64,000 nt of DNA, taken from the NCBI GenBank assembly GCA_046344715.1, contig JBKDKX010000002.1, positions 62,001-126,000 of the forward strand. Reading direction: 5' to 3'. Made by a program: the position numbers and the translations under genes. Shown here piece by piece: positions 42,830 to 51,641 of this stretch. Positions within the stretch are counted from its first letter, which is position 1; each line of letters begins with the position of its first letter. The notes under the pieces were generated by a model. The model was not told the DNA's origin. It did not search any database and worked only from the letters and a program-made list of their open reading frames with translations. This DNA comes from CAZAQK01 sp046344715 (GTDB lineage: Bacteria > Pseudomonadota > Alphaproteobacteria > Rickettsiales > SXRF01).

Positions 42830-45310
42830 ATGAGTCTTTACGGTGCGTTATTTTCAGGGGTGTCTTCCTTAAAAGCACAAAGTAACAAAATCGGTGTAAT
42901 CTCCGATAACATTTCCAACGTGAATACCATTGGCTATAAAGGCGGTCAGGGTAACTTCCGCACACTGGTGACGTCTGCATCCGGCACAACGGCGTACTCG
43001 CCGGGTGGTGTACTCGGCGGCAATCGTCAGCTTATCAGCAAGCAAGGCTTGTTGCAGACTACAGACTCGCCAACGGATATTGCGGTATCAGGTGCAGGGT
43101 TCTTCGTGGTAAACCAGACTCCCGATGGAGAAGGTAACATCTTGTTTACTCGCGCAGGTTCATTTACGCAGGATTCCTTGGGGAACTTTCGAAATTCCGG
43201 TGGGTTCTTTCTGCAGGCATGGCCGCTCGATCGTGAAGGTCGCCTGCCAGGTGAACCAGGCAATACAACGAATACCATCTCAAGCGCCAACCTTGAGAGC
43301 TTGACTACGGTAAACGTACAGAATCTTACAGGTACAGCGTCAGCAACATCAACTGTTAGCTTAAGTGCGAACCTGAATGCGGCGCAGGCAGCATTTGCTG
43401 GTGCATCTGCTATTGTTGATATGAACAACCAGCACGCAATCAATTTCGGTATCAAAGCGGCGGATGTTATTATTCCTGGCGGTAGCAATGGCTTGATACG
43501 TGGTGATGCATTTACGGTTACCAGCGACGGTGGTGTCAATGCCACCTTTACTTATGGCGGGTTCACATTCAGCCGTATTGTAAGCACTGGTTTGAGCTCC
43601 GATCTTGGTGGTGCTGCATTGGGTAACGGTCAGACCAACCTTGCCAACAACCCGCTGGGAACAACCAACGGCAGTAACGTGGTAACTGTAAACTTCCCTG
43701 CGGCGCACGGCCTTGCAACAGGTGCGGTCATTACACTCTCCAGCGTTGGTGGTGCAGTAAGTGGTATTCCGGCCGCGGAGCTGAACGCATCGCACGTTGT
43801 TACTGTTGTGGATGCGGATACGGTGACGATTACGGTAACAACAAACGCTACCGCAACCGGTGCAACGGTTGGTGGTGCCGGTATAGTTGCGGATTCACGT
43901 CCTTTTGCAGGTCAGATTCTGGATGCGACTACTGTAACACAAGCATTCCTCGGTACGACAGGTACCAGTGGATTTACAACGGCAGGTCTTACCTTCTCTA
44001 TTACCACTGCATCTACGGGAACCTCAACATTTACGTATTCTGCATCAACACCCAATGCACAGTTCGGTGAGTTCAATAACATGACAAACCTTGCGGCTGC
44101 GATCAATGCAGTGGATGGGTTGACAGCGCGCGTGGATACGGCAAATGGTCAGCTTTATGTGAGTGCTACCAATGCAACTGAGGCGATCACTTTCGCCAAC
44201 GGTTCAACCGTTGGAACCTCTGGTCCGCCAGTGCAGGCTGGTATTGACTGGGTGAGTGAATTAGGATTTGCAAACGTTGCTGCAGCTGGTTCTACGTTGC
44301 GTTTCTCCACGATGGAGGGGCTTGCAGATTTAGTGAATTCAGTAGATGGATTGGCGGCTACGACAACTAACCCGCTTGGCACATCGTCAGTAACTATAAG
44401 TTTGAGCGATCCGCTTGGTGTTATTACATTTGATGATGATGGTGCCGGCGGCAGTTTGCTTACAGAATTGGGATTTTTTGGAAATATTGCGCAGACGACT
44501 CAGGAAACCCTTGGGCCACTAGGACCAGCGTATGATCCGAATGACAGCGCAAAAAACATGGCTTCAGGTGCGATAACTCCACAATTCAGCCGTCAGTTGC
44601 AGATATTTGATGCGCTTGGTGCGTCACACTCGCTCACTATGGCGTTTCTGAAATTGTCTACGAATACATGGGGCGTTGAAGTGTTTGCAGTGCCTGCATC
44701 AGATGTGAGTACGGCGGATGGAATTATTACAAATGGTACCGTGACATTCAATGGTGATGGCACACTACTAAGCTTGAGTAATAGTTTGACAGATCCGGTC
44801 ACCATTCAGTGGGAAACTACCGGTTCTGATCCCACAGAGGTCTCATTTGATTTGGGTACTCAAGGTCCTCCAGGCACAGGTGCTACCGATGGTCTTGGTC
44901 AGTTCAGTGCGGCGTACCGCGTAAATTTTGTAAACCAGAACGGTGCGCCGGTGGGTGATCTTACCAGTGTTGCGATTGATGAAAACGGATTCATTATTGC
45001 AAACTATAGTAACGGTCAAACGCAGAGTTTGTACAAGATTCCTGTTGCGAAATTTCCAAACCCTGATCAGCTTACGTCGCTCACAGGTAACGTGTTCGCA
45101 CAATCGGCAGATTCTGGGGAGGTGAACTTAAACGAACCAGGCATTAGCGGTACGGGTAAAATTGCGGCGGCATCGCTGGAACAATCAAACGTAGAACTTG
45201 CCGAACAGCTGACGGACATGATTGTGGCACAGCGTGCTTACCAAGCAGGCACCAAAGTAATTACCACGGCTGACAGCCTGCTTGAAGAGTTGAACCGGTT
45301 ATTACAGTAA
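42830..45310 (+). CDS. flgE: Flagellar hook protein FlgE, enlarged (826 aa)
   Basis: The N-terminus MSLYGALFSGVSSLKAQSNKIGVISDNISNVNTIGYK and the C-terminus LEQSNVELAEQLTDMIVAQRAYQAGTKVITTADSLLEELNRL are the paired D0 helices. Enterobacterial FlgE has about 400 residues and Caulobacter about 590. Here extra Thr/Val/Ala-rich beta domains fill the middle, including a module at about 274-355 (NGSNVVTVNFPAAHGL...GIPAAELN) that resembles FlgK 489-568. It is the last gene before a strong terminator. Confidence 0.95.
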   Translation: MSLYGALFSGVSSLKAQSNKIGVISDNISNVNTIGYKGGQGNFRTLVTSASGTTAYSPGGVLGGNRQLISKQGLLQTTDSPTDIAVSGAGFFVVNQTPDGEGNILFTRAGSFTQDSLGNFRNSGGFFLQAWPLDREGRLPGEPGNTTNTISSANLESLTTVNVQNLTGTASATSTVSLSANLNAAQAAFAGASAIVDMNNQHAINFGIKAADVIIPGGSNGLIRGDAFTVTSDGGVNATFTYGGFTFSRIVSTGLSSDLGGAALGNGQTNLANNPLGTTNGSNVVTVNFPAAHGLATGAVITLSSVGGAVSGIPAAELNASHVVTVVDADTVTITVTTNATATGATVGGAGIVADSRPFAGQILDATTVTQAFLGTTGTSGFTTAGLTFSITTASTGTSTFTYSASTPNAQFGEFNNMTNLAAAINAVDGLTARVDTANGQLYVSATNATEAITFANGSTVGTSGPPVQAGIDWVSELGFANVAAAGSTLRFSTMEGLADLVNSVDGLAATTTNPLGTSSVTISLSDPLGVITFDDDGAGGSLLTELGFFGNIAQTTQETLGPLGPAYDPNDSAKNMASGAITPQFSRQLQIFDALGASHSLTMAFLKLSTNTWGVEVFAVPASDVSTADGIITNGTVTFNGDGTLLSLSNSLTDPVTIQWETTGSDPTEVSFDLGTQGPPGTGATDGLGQFSAAYRVNFVNQNGAPVGDLTSVAIDENGFIIANYSNGQTQSLYKIPVAKFPNPDQLTSLTGNVFAQSADSGEVNLNEPGISGTGKIAAASLEQSNVELAEQLTDMIVAQRAYQAGTKVITTADSLLEELNRLLQ

Positions 45311-45331
45311 TTCGGCACGGTAACTGGTTTC

Positions 45332-45368
45332 CCACCACGCCTTTTCCCCCTTTGGCGTGGTGGTTTTT
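45332..45368 (+). terminator. Rho-independent terminator after flgE
   Basis: CCACCACGCC (45332-45341) and GGCGTGGTGG (45354-45363) form a perfect 10-bp GC-rich stem followed by TTTTT. It closes the fliK-flgD-flgE unit. Confidence 0.9.
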
Positions 45369-45574
45369 CTTAGCTAATGTATTAACAAATTGTTTATAAT
45401 AATGAGGGCGTTGACTGATTAGGGTTGACACAACACCATAAATTTCCTACACCAAATTATCTGCTGGACATATGCTTAAGGTAGGTAATATAAAGGTTTA
45501 TCGGTTCTCGAGTAAATTTTGTGCCCAGAGTGCCGGTTTGTATAAAAGTTAATTTTTTGCACAAGGATGCTGTG

Positions 45575-45925
45575 ATGAGACGGATCAACTTTACTACCAA
45601 GAATTTGGGTATTTCAGCACCTCGCCGTAACGCTGAGGCAGATCCTGAAATCACCAACATGATGCTTGATCCGCGCTATCTGCGCCAGTCTTCTTCACTC
45701 ATTCAGGATGCGTTGCAAAAAGGCTTTGACGTACTCCAGCTCGCCAATGGCGACATCGTGACCACCGGCACCAAAACGGTGGTGTATCAGTACACGTGGG
45801 ATGAAGAAAAAGGTAAGCTCGTAAAAGCAAAAACGGATGCCAGCCGTAAAGCCAAACGCTCTTCTGCGCCTTCTGTTGAAGGTGAAGAGGAAGTGGATTC
45901 AGAAATCGAGTCCGAAGACTTATAA
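45575..45925 (+). CDS. Hypothetical small acidic-tailed protein, 116 aa
   Basis: Not firmly recognised. The N-terminal half MRRINFTTKNLGISAPRRNAEADPEI and RSSLIQDALQKGFDVLQLANGDIVTTGTKTVVYQYTWDEEKGKL-like composition suggest a small alpha/beta domain; the last 25 residues are Ser/Glu-rich and acidic. ATG 45575 follows AAGGATG. It stands alone downstream of the flagellar terminator; a flagellar role is not indicated. Confidence 0.6.
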   Translation: MRRINFTTKNLGISAPRRNAEADPEITNMMLDPRYLRQSSSLIQDALQKGFDVLQLANGDIVTTGTKTVVYQYTWDEEKGKLVKAKTDASRKAKRSSAPSVEGEEEVDSEIESEDL

Positions 45926-45941
45926 TTTCTACCTTCAAGTT

Positions 45942-46205
45942 TTAGTGGACTTTAAGTTCGCCCTTGCAATACACGAAGTTTGCAGGCACTACCAGCTTGG
46001 CGCTGGCAACTTTCACCGAGTGTAATTTACCCTCCAGCTGGCTTTCCCAGAAGGCCAGGAATTTATTCAGCACTGGAAATTTAGGGGCGATGTCCAGCTC
46101 CTGCCATACATAGGCCTGCAGGAAACTTGGGTGGTCAGGCATGTGGTATAAAATCTCGGCGGTAGTTAGCCGGTAGTCTTTCAGCATCAGATGCAGGTCA
46201 CTCAT
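45942..46205 (-). CDS. usg: Usg-family protein
   Basis: 87 residues. MLKDYRLTTAEILYHMPDHPSFLQAYVWQ is the near-invariant core of the alphaproteobacterial Usg family, and the C-terminus LHSVKVASAKLVVPANF also fits. Function is unknown; older annotations link it to phosphoribosylanthranilate isomerase only through gene neighbourhood. The start is set at 46205 because GGAGG lies seven bases upstream of it, whereas an ATG six bases earlier abuts the same site. Confidence 0.85.
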   Translation of the reverse strand: MSDLHLMLKDYRLTTAEILYHMPDHPSFLQAYVWQELDIAPKFPVLNKFLAFWESQLEGKLHSVKVASAKLVVPANFVYCKGELKVH

Positions 46206-46432
46206 GGTCATCCCTCCAAAACACCGCACAATGCGGCTTTCCAGAGGTCAGTATAACAAATATTGCTGTAAAAATCAGCAAAATTTCTGTGGATGGATTT
46301 TTCAACAATATGATAAATAATGATATTATCATTAACTGTCATTTAAGAAAACATATGGTATAATAATGCACTTTCTCGCCGTTGTTTACATTTCCCACAT
46401 AATCGAATAGAAAAACGCACCTGTATTCTTAC

Positions 46433-46508
<76 letters not shown>

Positions 46509-46548
46509 ATACCTTAGCTTGTTTTGCATCAGTGCAAAATCGTAGAAA

Positions 46549-46565
46549 GATAACACGTGGATAAC
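46549..46565 (+). promoter_or_regulatory. Paired GATAAC motifs near attL (candidate integrase arm sites)
   Basis: GATAAC at 46549 and 46560, 11 bp apart, 40 bp inside attL. Equivalent pairs with the same spacing occur at 54162/54173 and 55434/55445. Confidence 0.5.
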
Positions 46566-46643
46566 ACCAAGGAATGTTTCGATTGTTTATCTAGTGTTTT
46601 AATCTGAGTAGATATCAGAAAAAAAGAAGCGATATAGAAGCAC

Positions 46644-46680
46644 CCCCCTATAAAACCGTCACGCCGTCACAAATGGCTGT
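46644..46680 (+). repeat. Left copy of a 37-bp inverted repeat
   Basis: Begins CCCCCTATAAAA and ends CGTCACAAATGGCTGT. It matches the reverse complement of 53754-53790 at 31 of 37 positions without gaps. It contains CCGTCAC and CCGTCACAA. Confidence 0.85.
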
Positions 46681-46782
46681 GGCTGTGAGTTTTCCGGAAA
46701 ACAAAACCGTCACAAGAAACGCTGATGTTACTTTTATTTTTTCTCTACAAGCAATAGTGAGTGCTGATTGTGACGGTGTTAC
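46656..46782. repeat. Iteron-like CCGTCACAA cluster, left
   Basis: CCGTCAC at 46656, CCGTCACAA at 46664 and 46707, and TTGTGACGGTGTTAC at 46768-46782 on the other strand. The last matches 53762-53776 with one difference. The cluster lies in the otherwise gene-free stretch 46509-46802. Confidence 0.7.
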
Positions 46783-46802
46783 TTTTTTGAAAACGCTATT
46801 AT

Positions 46803-48485
46803 TTAATTGCGCCGTCCTACAATCTTCGCTTCTCTGCCGCCGCGTTGGATGGATTCAAAAACAGCTGCCTTAGATGCTTCTGTTATGTAGGGGATAGCAT
46901 TCATTATTTCTGCTCTGGCAGCTCCTTGAACGCCATTACTGAAATACAGGCTTTGCTGAATAACTACTCGTTCTCCGCCCATTGCATGATTTGGGATAAT
47001 GGTGCCGGCCACTTTGGGAACGAATATCTCCGGCCCACGCTCACCAACAATGGAAGGAACGCCAACAGGAGGGTTCCCGCCATCGGCAAAACCTTGAAGC
47101 CAAGGGAGCTGCACGTTTCCGCCACCTCCGCCGCCACCAAAACCAAAGCTGCCGAATAAATCGCCAAGCAATCCACCGCCGCCCCCTGGCGTTCCCATAA
47201 TGCTATCGGAAAGCGGGCCGAGGATGTAACGCTGCGCAATCATCTCTGCAAGCGACTGAGCAAGCCTGCTCAACGCGTCACCGGCATTTTTAGAATCAAA
47301 CATGATGCTTTTTGCAGTGGCCGCAAACTGGTCTTTAAGCTCTGCGGCAAAGCGTGCGGATTCCTGCATAGCATCCTGCATGGCTTCATTCGAACGAGCC
47401 ACTTGAGCATTTGCCTGCGCAAGTTCTTCGGCGTTTTTAATGCCAGCCTTCTGCGCCATGTCGAGTGTATCATAATAGGCCTTACGCGCTGCGGCATCGG
47501 ATGGTGATAACTGCGCATACTCGTGCTGGCGTTTTAGCTCACGGTTATATTGTTCAAGCGATTCTTTGGCTTTATTAATGGCCTCGGATTCTTTTGTTTT
47601 TAATCCGTTATTGCTACCGGAAGCCCGTCCTTTTGAATTAGGAGCAGGCGGCCCGAAAGATTCATCATAAACGGCCATGCCCTGCATGGCATAACCTATG
47701 TCTCTACCAGCTTTCGCGGCATGCGATGGGAGATTAACAATTGCATCCACACCGGCCGCCATAAGTTCTAAATAACGCAATATACCCGAATCTAAAATGA
47801 CGAGTTTCATATTCTCGACCATTGCAGTCCATCTATCGCCAAATTCATCAATACGCTTTAGCTGTTCTTCGGTGAGTGCATTGCCTGATGCTTTTTGTGT
47901 TTCGACAAATTCCCTTAGGTCGCCATTCGCCTGGCGTATAAGCGGGCCGATATTTGAAAAACTCCGACCAAATATATCCATGCCGGCATTGGTAAATTTG
48001 GATTGGTTATCTATGCTTCCAAGAGCGCGTGTTATTTCATAAAACTGTTCTTCAGGGGATAATTGCTGCAGCTTTGCTACAGATAAGCCGATATCATCAA
48101 ATGCCTTTATAGCTTCCTGACTGCCCTTTGCGGCTTCACCAATCATGTTATTCATGCGGTTGATGCTTGATGAAAGCTCATCAACATTTGAACCTGATTG
48201 CAATAATGAAACATTCAAAGCAGAAAATGTACTTGCCGCAACGCCGGTGCGCATAGCCAGATCATTTAACCTATCGGCGGCGTCAAATGCACTTTTCCCA
48301 AAGGCAACGATTGCGCCTGCCGAAAGTGCTGGAGCAAGTGCCTTTGCCTGTGCCACAACACCCGCCAGGGATGAACTCATGCCATTGCTGCTTTGTGCAA
48401 CTAATCCTTGAACCCTTTTGAGCCCGCTTTCAAGTTGCTGCGTTTCTGCTCGTATGCGGATTACAAGTTCTTCATGGTCACTCAT
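46803..48485 (-). CDS. Phage tail tape-measure protein
   Basis: 560 residues. The N-terminus VIRIRAETQQLESGLKRVQGLVAQ and long Ala/Ser/Gln-rich helices fit tape-measure proteins. The hydrophobic segment near residues 50-62 is typical too. The C-terminal region has a Gly-rich linker (LLGDLFGSFGFGGGGGGGN) and then FADGGNPPVGVPSIVGERGPEIF, a very common tape-measure ending. Length would correspond to a short tail if it is a true ruler. It is the last gene of the leftward structural operon, and it is surprising to find it without tail tube or baseplate genes. Confidence 0.85.
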   Translation of the reverse strand: MSDHEELVIRIRAETQQLESGLKRVQGLVAQSSNGMSSSLAGVVAQAKALAPALSAGAIVAFGKSAFDAADRLNDLAMRTGVAASTFSALNVSLLQSGSNVDELSSSINRMNNMIGEAAKGSQEAIKAFDDIGLSVAKLQQLSPEEQFYEITRALGSIDNQSKFTNAGMDIFGRSFSNIGPLIRQANGDLREFVETQKASGNALTEEQLKRIDEFGDRWTAMVENMKLVILDSGILRYLELMAAGVDAIVNLPSHAAKAGRDIGYAMQGMAVYDESFGPPAPNSKGRASGSNNGLKTKESEAINKAKESLEQYNRELKRQHEYAQLSPSDAAARKAYYDTLDMAQKAGIKNAEELAQANAQVARSNEAMQDAMQESARFAAELKDQFAATAKSIMFDSKNAGDALSRLAQSLAEMIAQRYILGPLSDSIMGTPGGGGGLLGDLFGSFGFGGGGGGGNVQLPWLQGFADGGNPPVGVPSIVGERGPEIFVPKVAGTIIPNHAMGGERVVIQQSLYFSNGVQGAARAEIMNAIPYITEASKAAVFESIQRGGREAKIVGRRN

Positions 48486-48486
48486 A

Positions 48487-49197
48487 TTATTTCCTGTAAA
48501 AAACGATTTGGTTTCTGGTAACGGACGCTATTTGAAACTTATTATTACAGTGAAAAATTTCTGGATATTTACCCTTCTGGTATGTGCGATACTGGTTCTC
48601 GCATATCGCAATATGCAGCCTCTTTTCCTGCTCAAGAGAATTCCCGCGCTGCGCAAAACTTTCTTCAAGTTCTAAAAAATGATCATCGTCAATATTGGGC
48701 GGTGCTAACTGACATTCATCTGGCAAAACCTCTGGTTGGTACCCATCGATACTGGAAAACTTCCAGCCGATAATTTTATTATTTTTTTTGCTCCACCCAA
48801 TTATAAATCCAATCACTACACCAAGTGAACTGAAGCCTAAATTCTCCATCTGCTTATCAATTAGCGAAAGATTGTGGGTGAGTTGTTCTTTGAAGTCTGC
48901 GATATCGTCGCAATGGTTCATTGTTAAAATGCTGTCGACCGCTTTGCCTGTGTTGAAATTGCCGTTATATGCATATATCGATTGCATGTGTGGAAGTGCT
49001 GTAATTTTTGACATATACCAACATTTGGCAGGCGGTGAGGGGGTGCGCCCTGTGCCACGACTGAAATTGTAATCAAGGGTATGATTTTCAGGGGTGCTGA
49101 GAAACTTTTTTTGAATGTCGTCTGATACTAAATAACCAAGTGAATCCGTGCTAATCATTCCGAATGAATCGTAATAAGTAGCATTCAAAAGGCTCAC
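48487..49197 (-). CDS. Unknown protein of the element, 236 aa
   Basis: Not recognised. GTG start overlapping the stop of the 52-residue ORF upstream; one base separates its stop from the tape-measure start. The opening LNATYYDSFGMISTDSLGYLVSDD and the central strand VVIGFIIGWSKKNNKIIGWKFSS loosely resemble Ntn-hydrolase (proteasome-like) proteins, but the similarity is weak and only suggested. It is likely a virion or assembly factor, because it lies between capsid and tape-measure genes. Confidence 0.65.
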   Translation of the reverse strand: MSLLNATYYDSFGMISTDSLGYLVSDDIQKKFLSTPENHTLDYNFSRGTGRTPSPPAKCWYMSKITALPHMQSIYAYNGNFNTGKAVDSILTMNHCDDIADFKEQLTHNLSLIDKQMENLGFSSLGVVIGFIIGWSKKNNKIIGWKFSSIDGYQPEVLPDECQLAPPNIDDDHFLELEESFAQRGNSLEQEKRLHIAICENQYRTYQKGKYPEIFHCNNKFQIASVTRNQIVFYRK

Positions 49198-49352
49198 TTT
49201 ATCAAATCTCCTAGCGCGCTATAACGGGTTGAGCAAATAAAACCGGCCAGCGATGAAAGAAATGTACCGCCCGCAATACCGATTGCTGCGATGCCGGCGT
49301 TTGCTACTGCTGCACCGGCTACTGCGCCTATAAGGGGAACCGCTGGGGGCAT
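49194..49352 (-). CDS. Small hydrophobic Gly/Ala-rich protein, 52 aa
   Basis: MPPAVPLIGAVAGAAVANAG and AAIGIAGGTFLSSLAGFIC form one or two membrane-type segments. AAGGA lies eight bases upstream of ATG 49352, and the TGA overlaps the next GTG start, so expression is well supported. A pore-forming, holin-like or membrane-anchoring role is conceivable but unproven. Confidence 0.6.
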   Translation of the reverse strand: MPPAVPLIGAVAGAAVANAGIAAIGIAGGTFLSSLAGFICSTRYSALGDLIK

Positions 49353-49371
49353 TGGCTAATCCTTTTGTTTG

Positions 49372-49413
49372 AAAAGCTCCCCTGCCGAGCTGAAAGGTAG
49401 ATCTCGGCAGGGG
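49372..49413 (-). terminator. Terminator between the capsid gene and the rest of the structural operon
   Basis: CTCGGCAGGGG (49403-49413) and CCCCTGCCGAG (49379-49389) form an 11-bp perfect stem. On the minus strand it is followed by CTTTTC. It should lower expression of the downstream genes relative to the capsid protein. Confidence 0.7.
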
Positions 49414-49434
49414 AAAGGTGGAACGCTTGAAAGG

Positions 49435-50565
49435 TTAGGATATAGAAAGTTTCAACAGCTTTATCGCATCGAAATTCACAACTGCGCCGCCTACGCGTTT
49501 GGTCGTGTAAAATATAACGTTTGGTTTATCGGTGTATGGATCACGCAATACACGGATTCCGGCACGGTCAACAATGGTATAGGCCTCTTTGAAGTTACCA
49601 AATGCAATAGATAAGCTATTGGCTGCCGCCGCAGGCATATCTTCAGCATACAGGAGAGGAAAGCCAAGCAATCTATCAGGCTCATTCCCACTCAGGCCTG
49701 GCTGCCACAGATATTGGCCGTTACCATCCTTTTGTTTGCGAACAGTGTTAGCAATAGCACGCGGCATCATCCATACCGCGCCTGGGCGGTAATCAGCTTT
49801 TAATGCATACATCAAATCGAGAAGCGAATCAGCATTTACTGCCGCGCTTGTGCCAGAAGGAACGTATTGAATCTGCCCCCATGCTCTTGATGAGTCACCG
49901 CTAGTGCTGGTTGTATAGGTCAGGAAGCCGCGTGGTTTACCAACACCATCGCCATTAACAAAGGCATCGTTTTCTTTCCGCGTAAATACCTTATCAGTTT
50001 TGTCGAGAAGCCAATTTTCAATGCTGATATTGCCATCGTCTATAATTTTCTGGGTGGCCTTTGGACTGGTATACATCTCATGGGTTGGGATGTTATATTT
50101 ACCAAGCTGCGATGTTGCGGTAACAGCACGCGATGCAGTTTCAGACACCCAGCTGGCTGTAAGTTCTGTTGTATCATTGAGCATCTCAAGAGCATCGGTA
50201 CTGATTGTTTCAATCGCACAAACCGAGCGCATAGGTGATGTGTCAAACAGTCTGGAAACCATGCGGTTTGATCGCGTTGGTAATACAAGGTAGCCACCAT
50301 CCGGATCTGAGCCAACGGACATGGCCTTCATTTCATGTTCATCACCGGTGCGAAGAAATTTACCAAACGCCTTCATTTGATTGTTACCTTTAACGCTAAT
50401 GGCGCTATCGGGGTGACTTGCTTCTGGCCGTGATATTACTTTTTCGATTGTCTCTATTCTGTCACCAAAGCTATCTTTGAAATCAAGTACCTCTTTCCCC
50501 ATTTTTGCAACCAGATGAGAAAACGATTTATAATCAAAATCTTCATTGTGTTCAGTTCTATGCAT
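49435..50565 (-). CDS. HK97-type major capsid protein
   Basis: 376 residues. A short N-terminal helical part (about 1-60, MGKEVLDFKDSFGDRIETIE) may be a reduced delta domain. The HK97 core follows: GGYLVLPTRSNRMVSRLFD, NDAFVNGDGVGKPRGFLTY, ALKADYRPGAVWMMPRAIAN, LLGFPLLYAEDMP and RAGIRVLRDPYTDKPNVIFYTTKRVGGAVVN. No head protease or portal gene accompanies it. It starts six bases after the regulator and ends in a terminator, so it is probably the most abundant product of this operon. Confidence 0.93.
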   Translation of the reverse strand: MHRTEHNEDFDYKSFSHLVAKMGKEVLDFKDSFGDRIETIEKVISRPEASHPDSAISVKGNNQMKAFGKFLRTGDEHEMKAMSVGSDPDGGYLVLPTRSNRMVSRLFDTSPMRSVCAIETISTDALEMLNDTTELTASWVSETASRAVTATSQLGKYNIPTHEMYTSPKATQKIIDDGNISIENWLLDKTDKVFTRKENDAFVNGDGVGKPRGFLTYTTSTSGDSSRAWGQIQYVPSGTSAAVNADSLLDLMYALKADYRPGAVWMMPRAIANTVRKQKDGNGQYLWQPGLSGNEPDRLLGFPLLYAEDMPAAAANSLSIAFGNFKEAYTIVDRAGIRVLRDPYTDKPNVIFYTTKRVGGAVVNFDAIKLLKLSIS

Positions 50566-50571
50566 GATGTG

Positions 50572-51123
50572 TTACCCCCTTTTTTTGTCTGATTGTTTTA
50601 CAATCTCGATCAATTTTTCATCTATTTTCTCAATAAAATCGCGGAATAAAATAACCCTCAAAGAAGTGCAGTGGCCGCGTTGTTTTGTTACACTAACGAC
50701 CTCACCGCCTATGATTTTATTCATTTCCATAGTGCGCGGGTATAATTCAAACGCTTCTAGCAGCGTGATGTTGTCCTTAAAATGGACTTCTGCCGAGCAC
50801 CAATAGTTGCCCTCTAAAATAAAATATCCAGTAATGTCGTTATCAGAAACGCGCTTTTTAATTTTTTTTAGTATCACTTTAATCAAATCAAGAGAGATAC
50901 CGAGAGTGGTAAGAGTTCGAATAAACAAAGCCTCATAAACTGCCTCTACTGGGTATTGTCGCGCAATTCCATGACTGGATTCACTTAAATCAGTTTGAAA
51001 AATTCCTTTATCAAACCATGAGTTTAACGAAGAGCTTCCAATTTCCATATCTGGAATAATTTCCACAGCTAGGGCTTTAATTTGGCCAGCTGTAAAAGTT
51101 TTTCCAATTAATTCATGCCTCAT
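50572..51123 (-). CDS. MerR-like regulator of the element, 183 aa
   Basis: The N-terminus FTAGQIKALAVEIIPD...SSSLNSWFDKGIF...RQYPVEAVYEALFIRTLTTLGISLDLIKVIL has the winged-helix pattern of MerR-like proteins. The C-terminal half is not recognised. It is the first gene of the capsid operon and divergent from the AlpA-like gene, the classic position of a switch regulator. A palindromic TGATATTAATATCA lies in the shared control region. Confidence 0.7.
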   Translation of the reverse strand: MRHELIGKTFTAGQIKALAVEIIPDMEIGSSSLNSWFDKGIFQTDLSESSHGIARQYPVEAVYEALFIRTLTTLGISLDLIKVILKKIKKRVSDNDITGYFILEGNYWCSAEVHFKDNITLLEAFELYPRTMEMNKIIGGEVVSVTKQRGHCTSLRVILFRDFIEKIDEKLIEIVKQSDKKRG

Positions 51124-51154
51124 AGAGATACCCCTTGATATATAATTGATATCG

Positions 51155-51168
51155 TGATATTAATATCA
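51155..51168. promoter_or_regulatory. Palindromic candidate operator in the divergent control region
   Basis: TGATATTAATATCA is a perfect 14-bp palindrome; an overlapping TGATATC precedes it. It is central in the 99-bp AT-rich gap between the MerR-like regulator and the AlpA-like gene, where both promoters must lie. Confidence 0.6.
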
Positions 51169-51222
51169 TTAAGTTAATATTCAGATTGTAACCAAATTAT
51201 CTATATTTTGCAAGGAGTTTTT

Positions 51223-51420
51223 ATGTCTCAAAATACGCTAATTAGCCGACAAAATCTAAAACTAAAGGGAATAAAATTCACCAACACACATTTATCTAAC
51301 CTCGAAAAAGAAGGAAAATTCCCAAAACGCATTTTTGTTGGTCGTCGCACTGTTGCGTGGATTGAATCTGAAATTGATGCATGGCTGGCTCAGCGCATGC
51401 AGGCTCGCGAGGAAGCATGA
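51223..51420 (+). CDS. AlpA-like DNA-binding protein (excisionase or activator)
   Basis: 65 residues. LKLKGIKFTNTHLSNLEKEGKFPKRIFVGRRTVAWIESEIDAWL is the AlpA/excisionase winged-helix pattern ('LxxxG.s.sTly...k.g.FP.pi.lg.r.v.W...ei..Wi'). AlpA proteins activate integrase or excision functions of P4-like elements. AAGGAG precedes ATG 51223, and the stop overlaps the next start (ATGA). Confidence 0.85.
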   Translation: MSQNTLISRQNLKLKGIKFTNTHLSNLEKEGKFPKRIFVGRRTVAWIESEIDAWLAQRMQAREEA

Positions 51421-51641
51421 GCTGGAGGCACATCAGTGATCCATTGTCGGTAGTACTTGGCACGATTGACATAGGGGACGCAATAGAGGCGGCATTTCGT
51501 GAACATGGCGTAGGAACCAAACGAAACACCGCTCCAAAGAACACACCGGCGAAGAAAAAGCCAGTGCGTAAGCGCGTAATTAAACCGCGTTTCTTCTACC
51601 AACCTGAAACAAAACCAGAAAGGAATAATTATGGTTACTAA
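51417..51641 (+). CDS. Unknown small basic protein, 74 aa
   Basis: Not recognised. Starts at the ATGA overlap with the AlpA-like gene. The first half is ordinary (VLGTIDIGDAIEAAFREHG); the second half is Lys/Arg/Pro-rich and probably disordered (PAKKKPVRKRVIKPRFF), suggesting nucleic-acid binding. It overlaps the next ORF by 11 bases. Confidence 0.6.
   Translation: MSWRHISDPLSVVLGTIDIGDAIEAAFREHGVGTKRNTAPKNTPAKKKPVRKRVIKPRFFYQPETKPERNNYGY

Noticed and set aside
46673..46873. Plus-strand 66-codon ORF between attL and the tape-measure gene
   Set aside because: It covers the iterons and the antisense end of the tape-measure gene, has no ribosome-binding site and shows no protein-like pattern.
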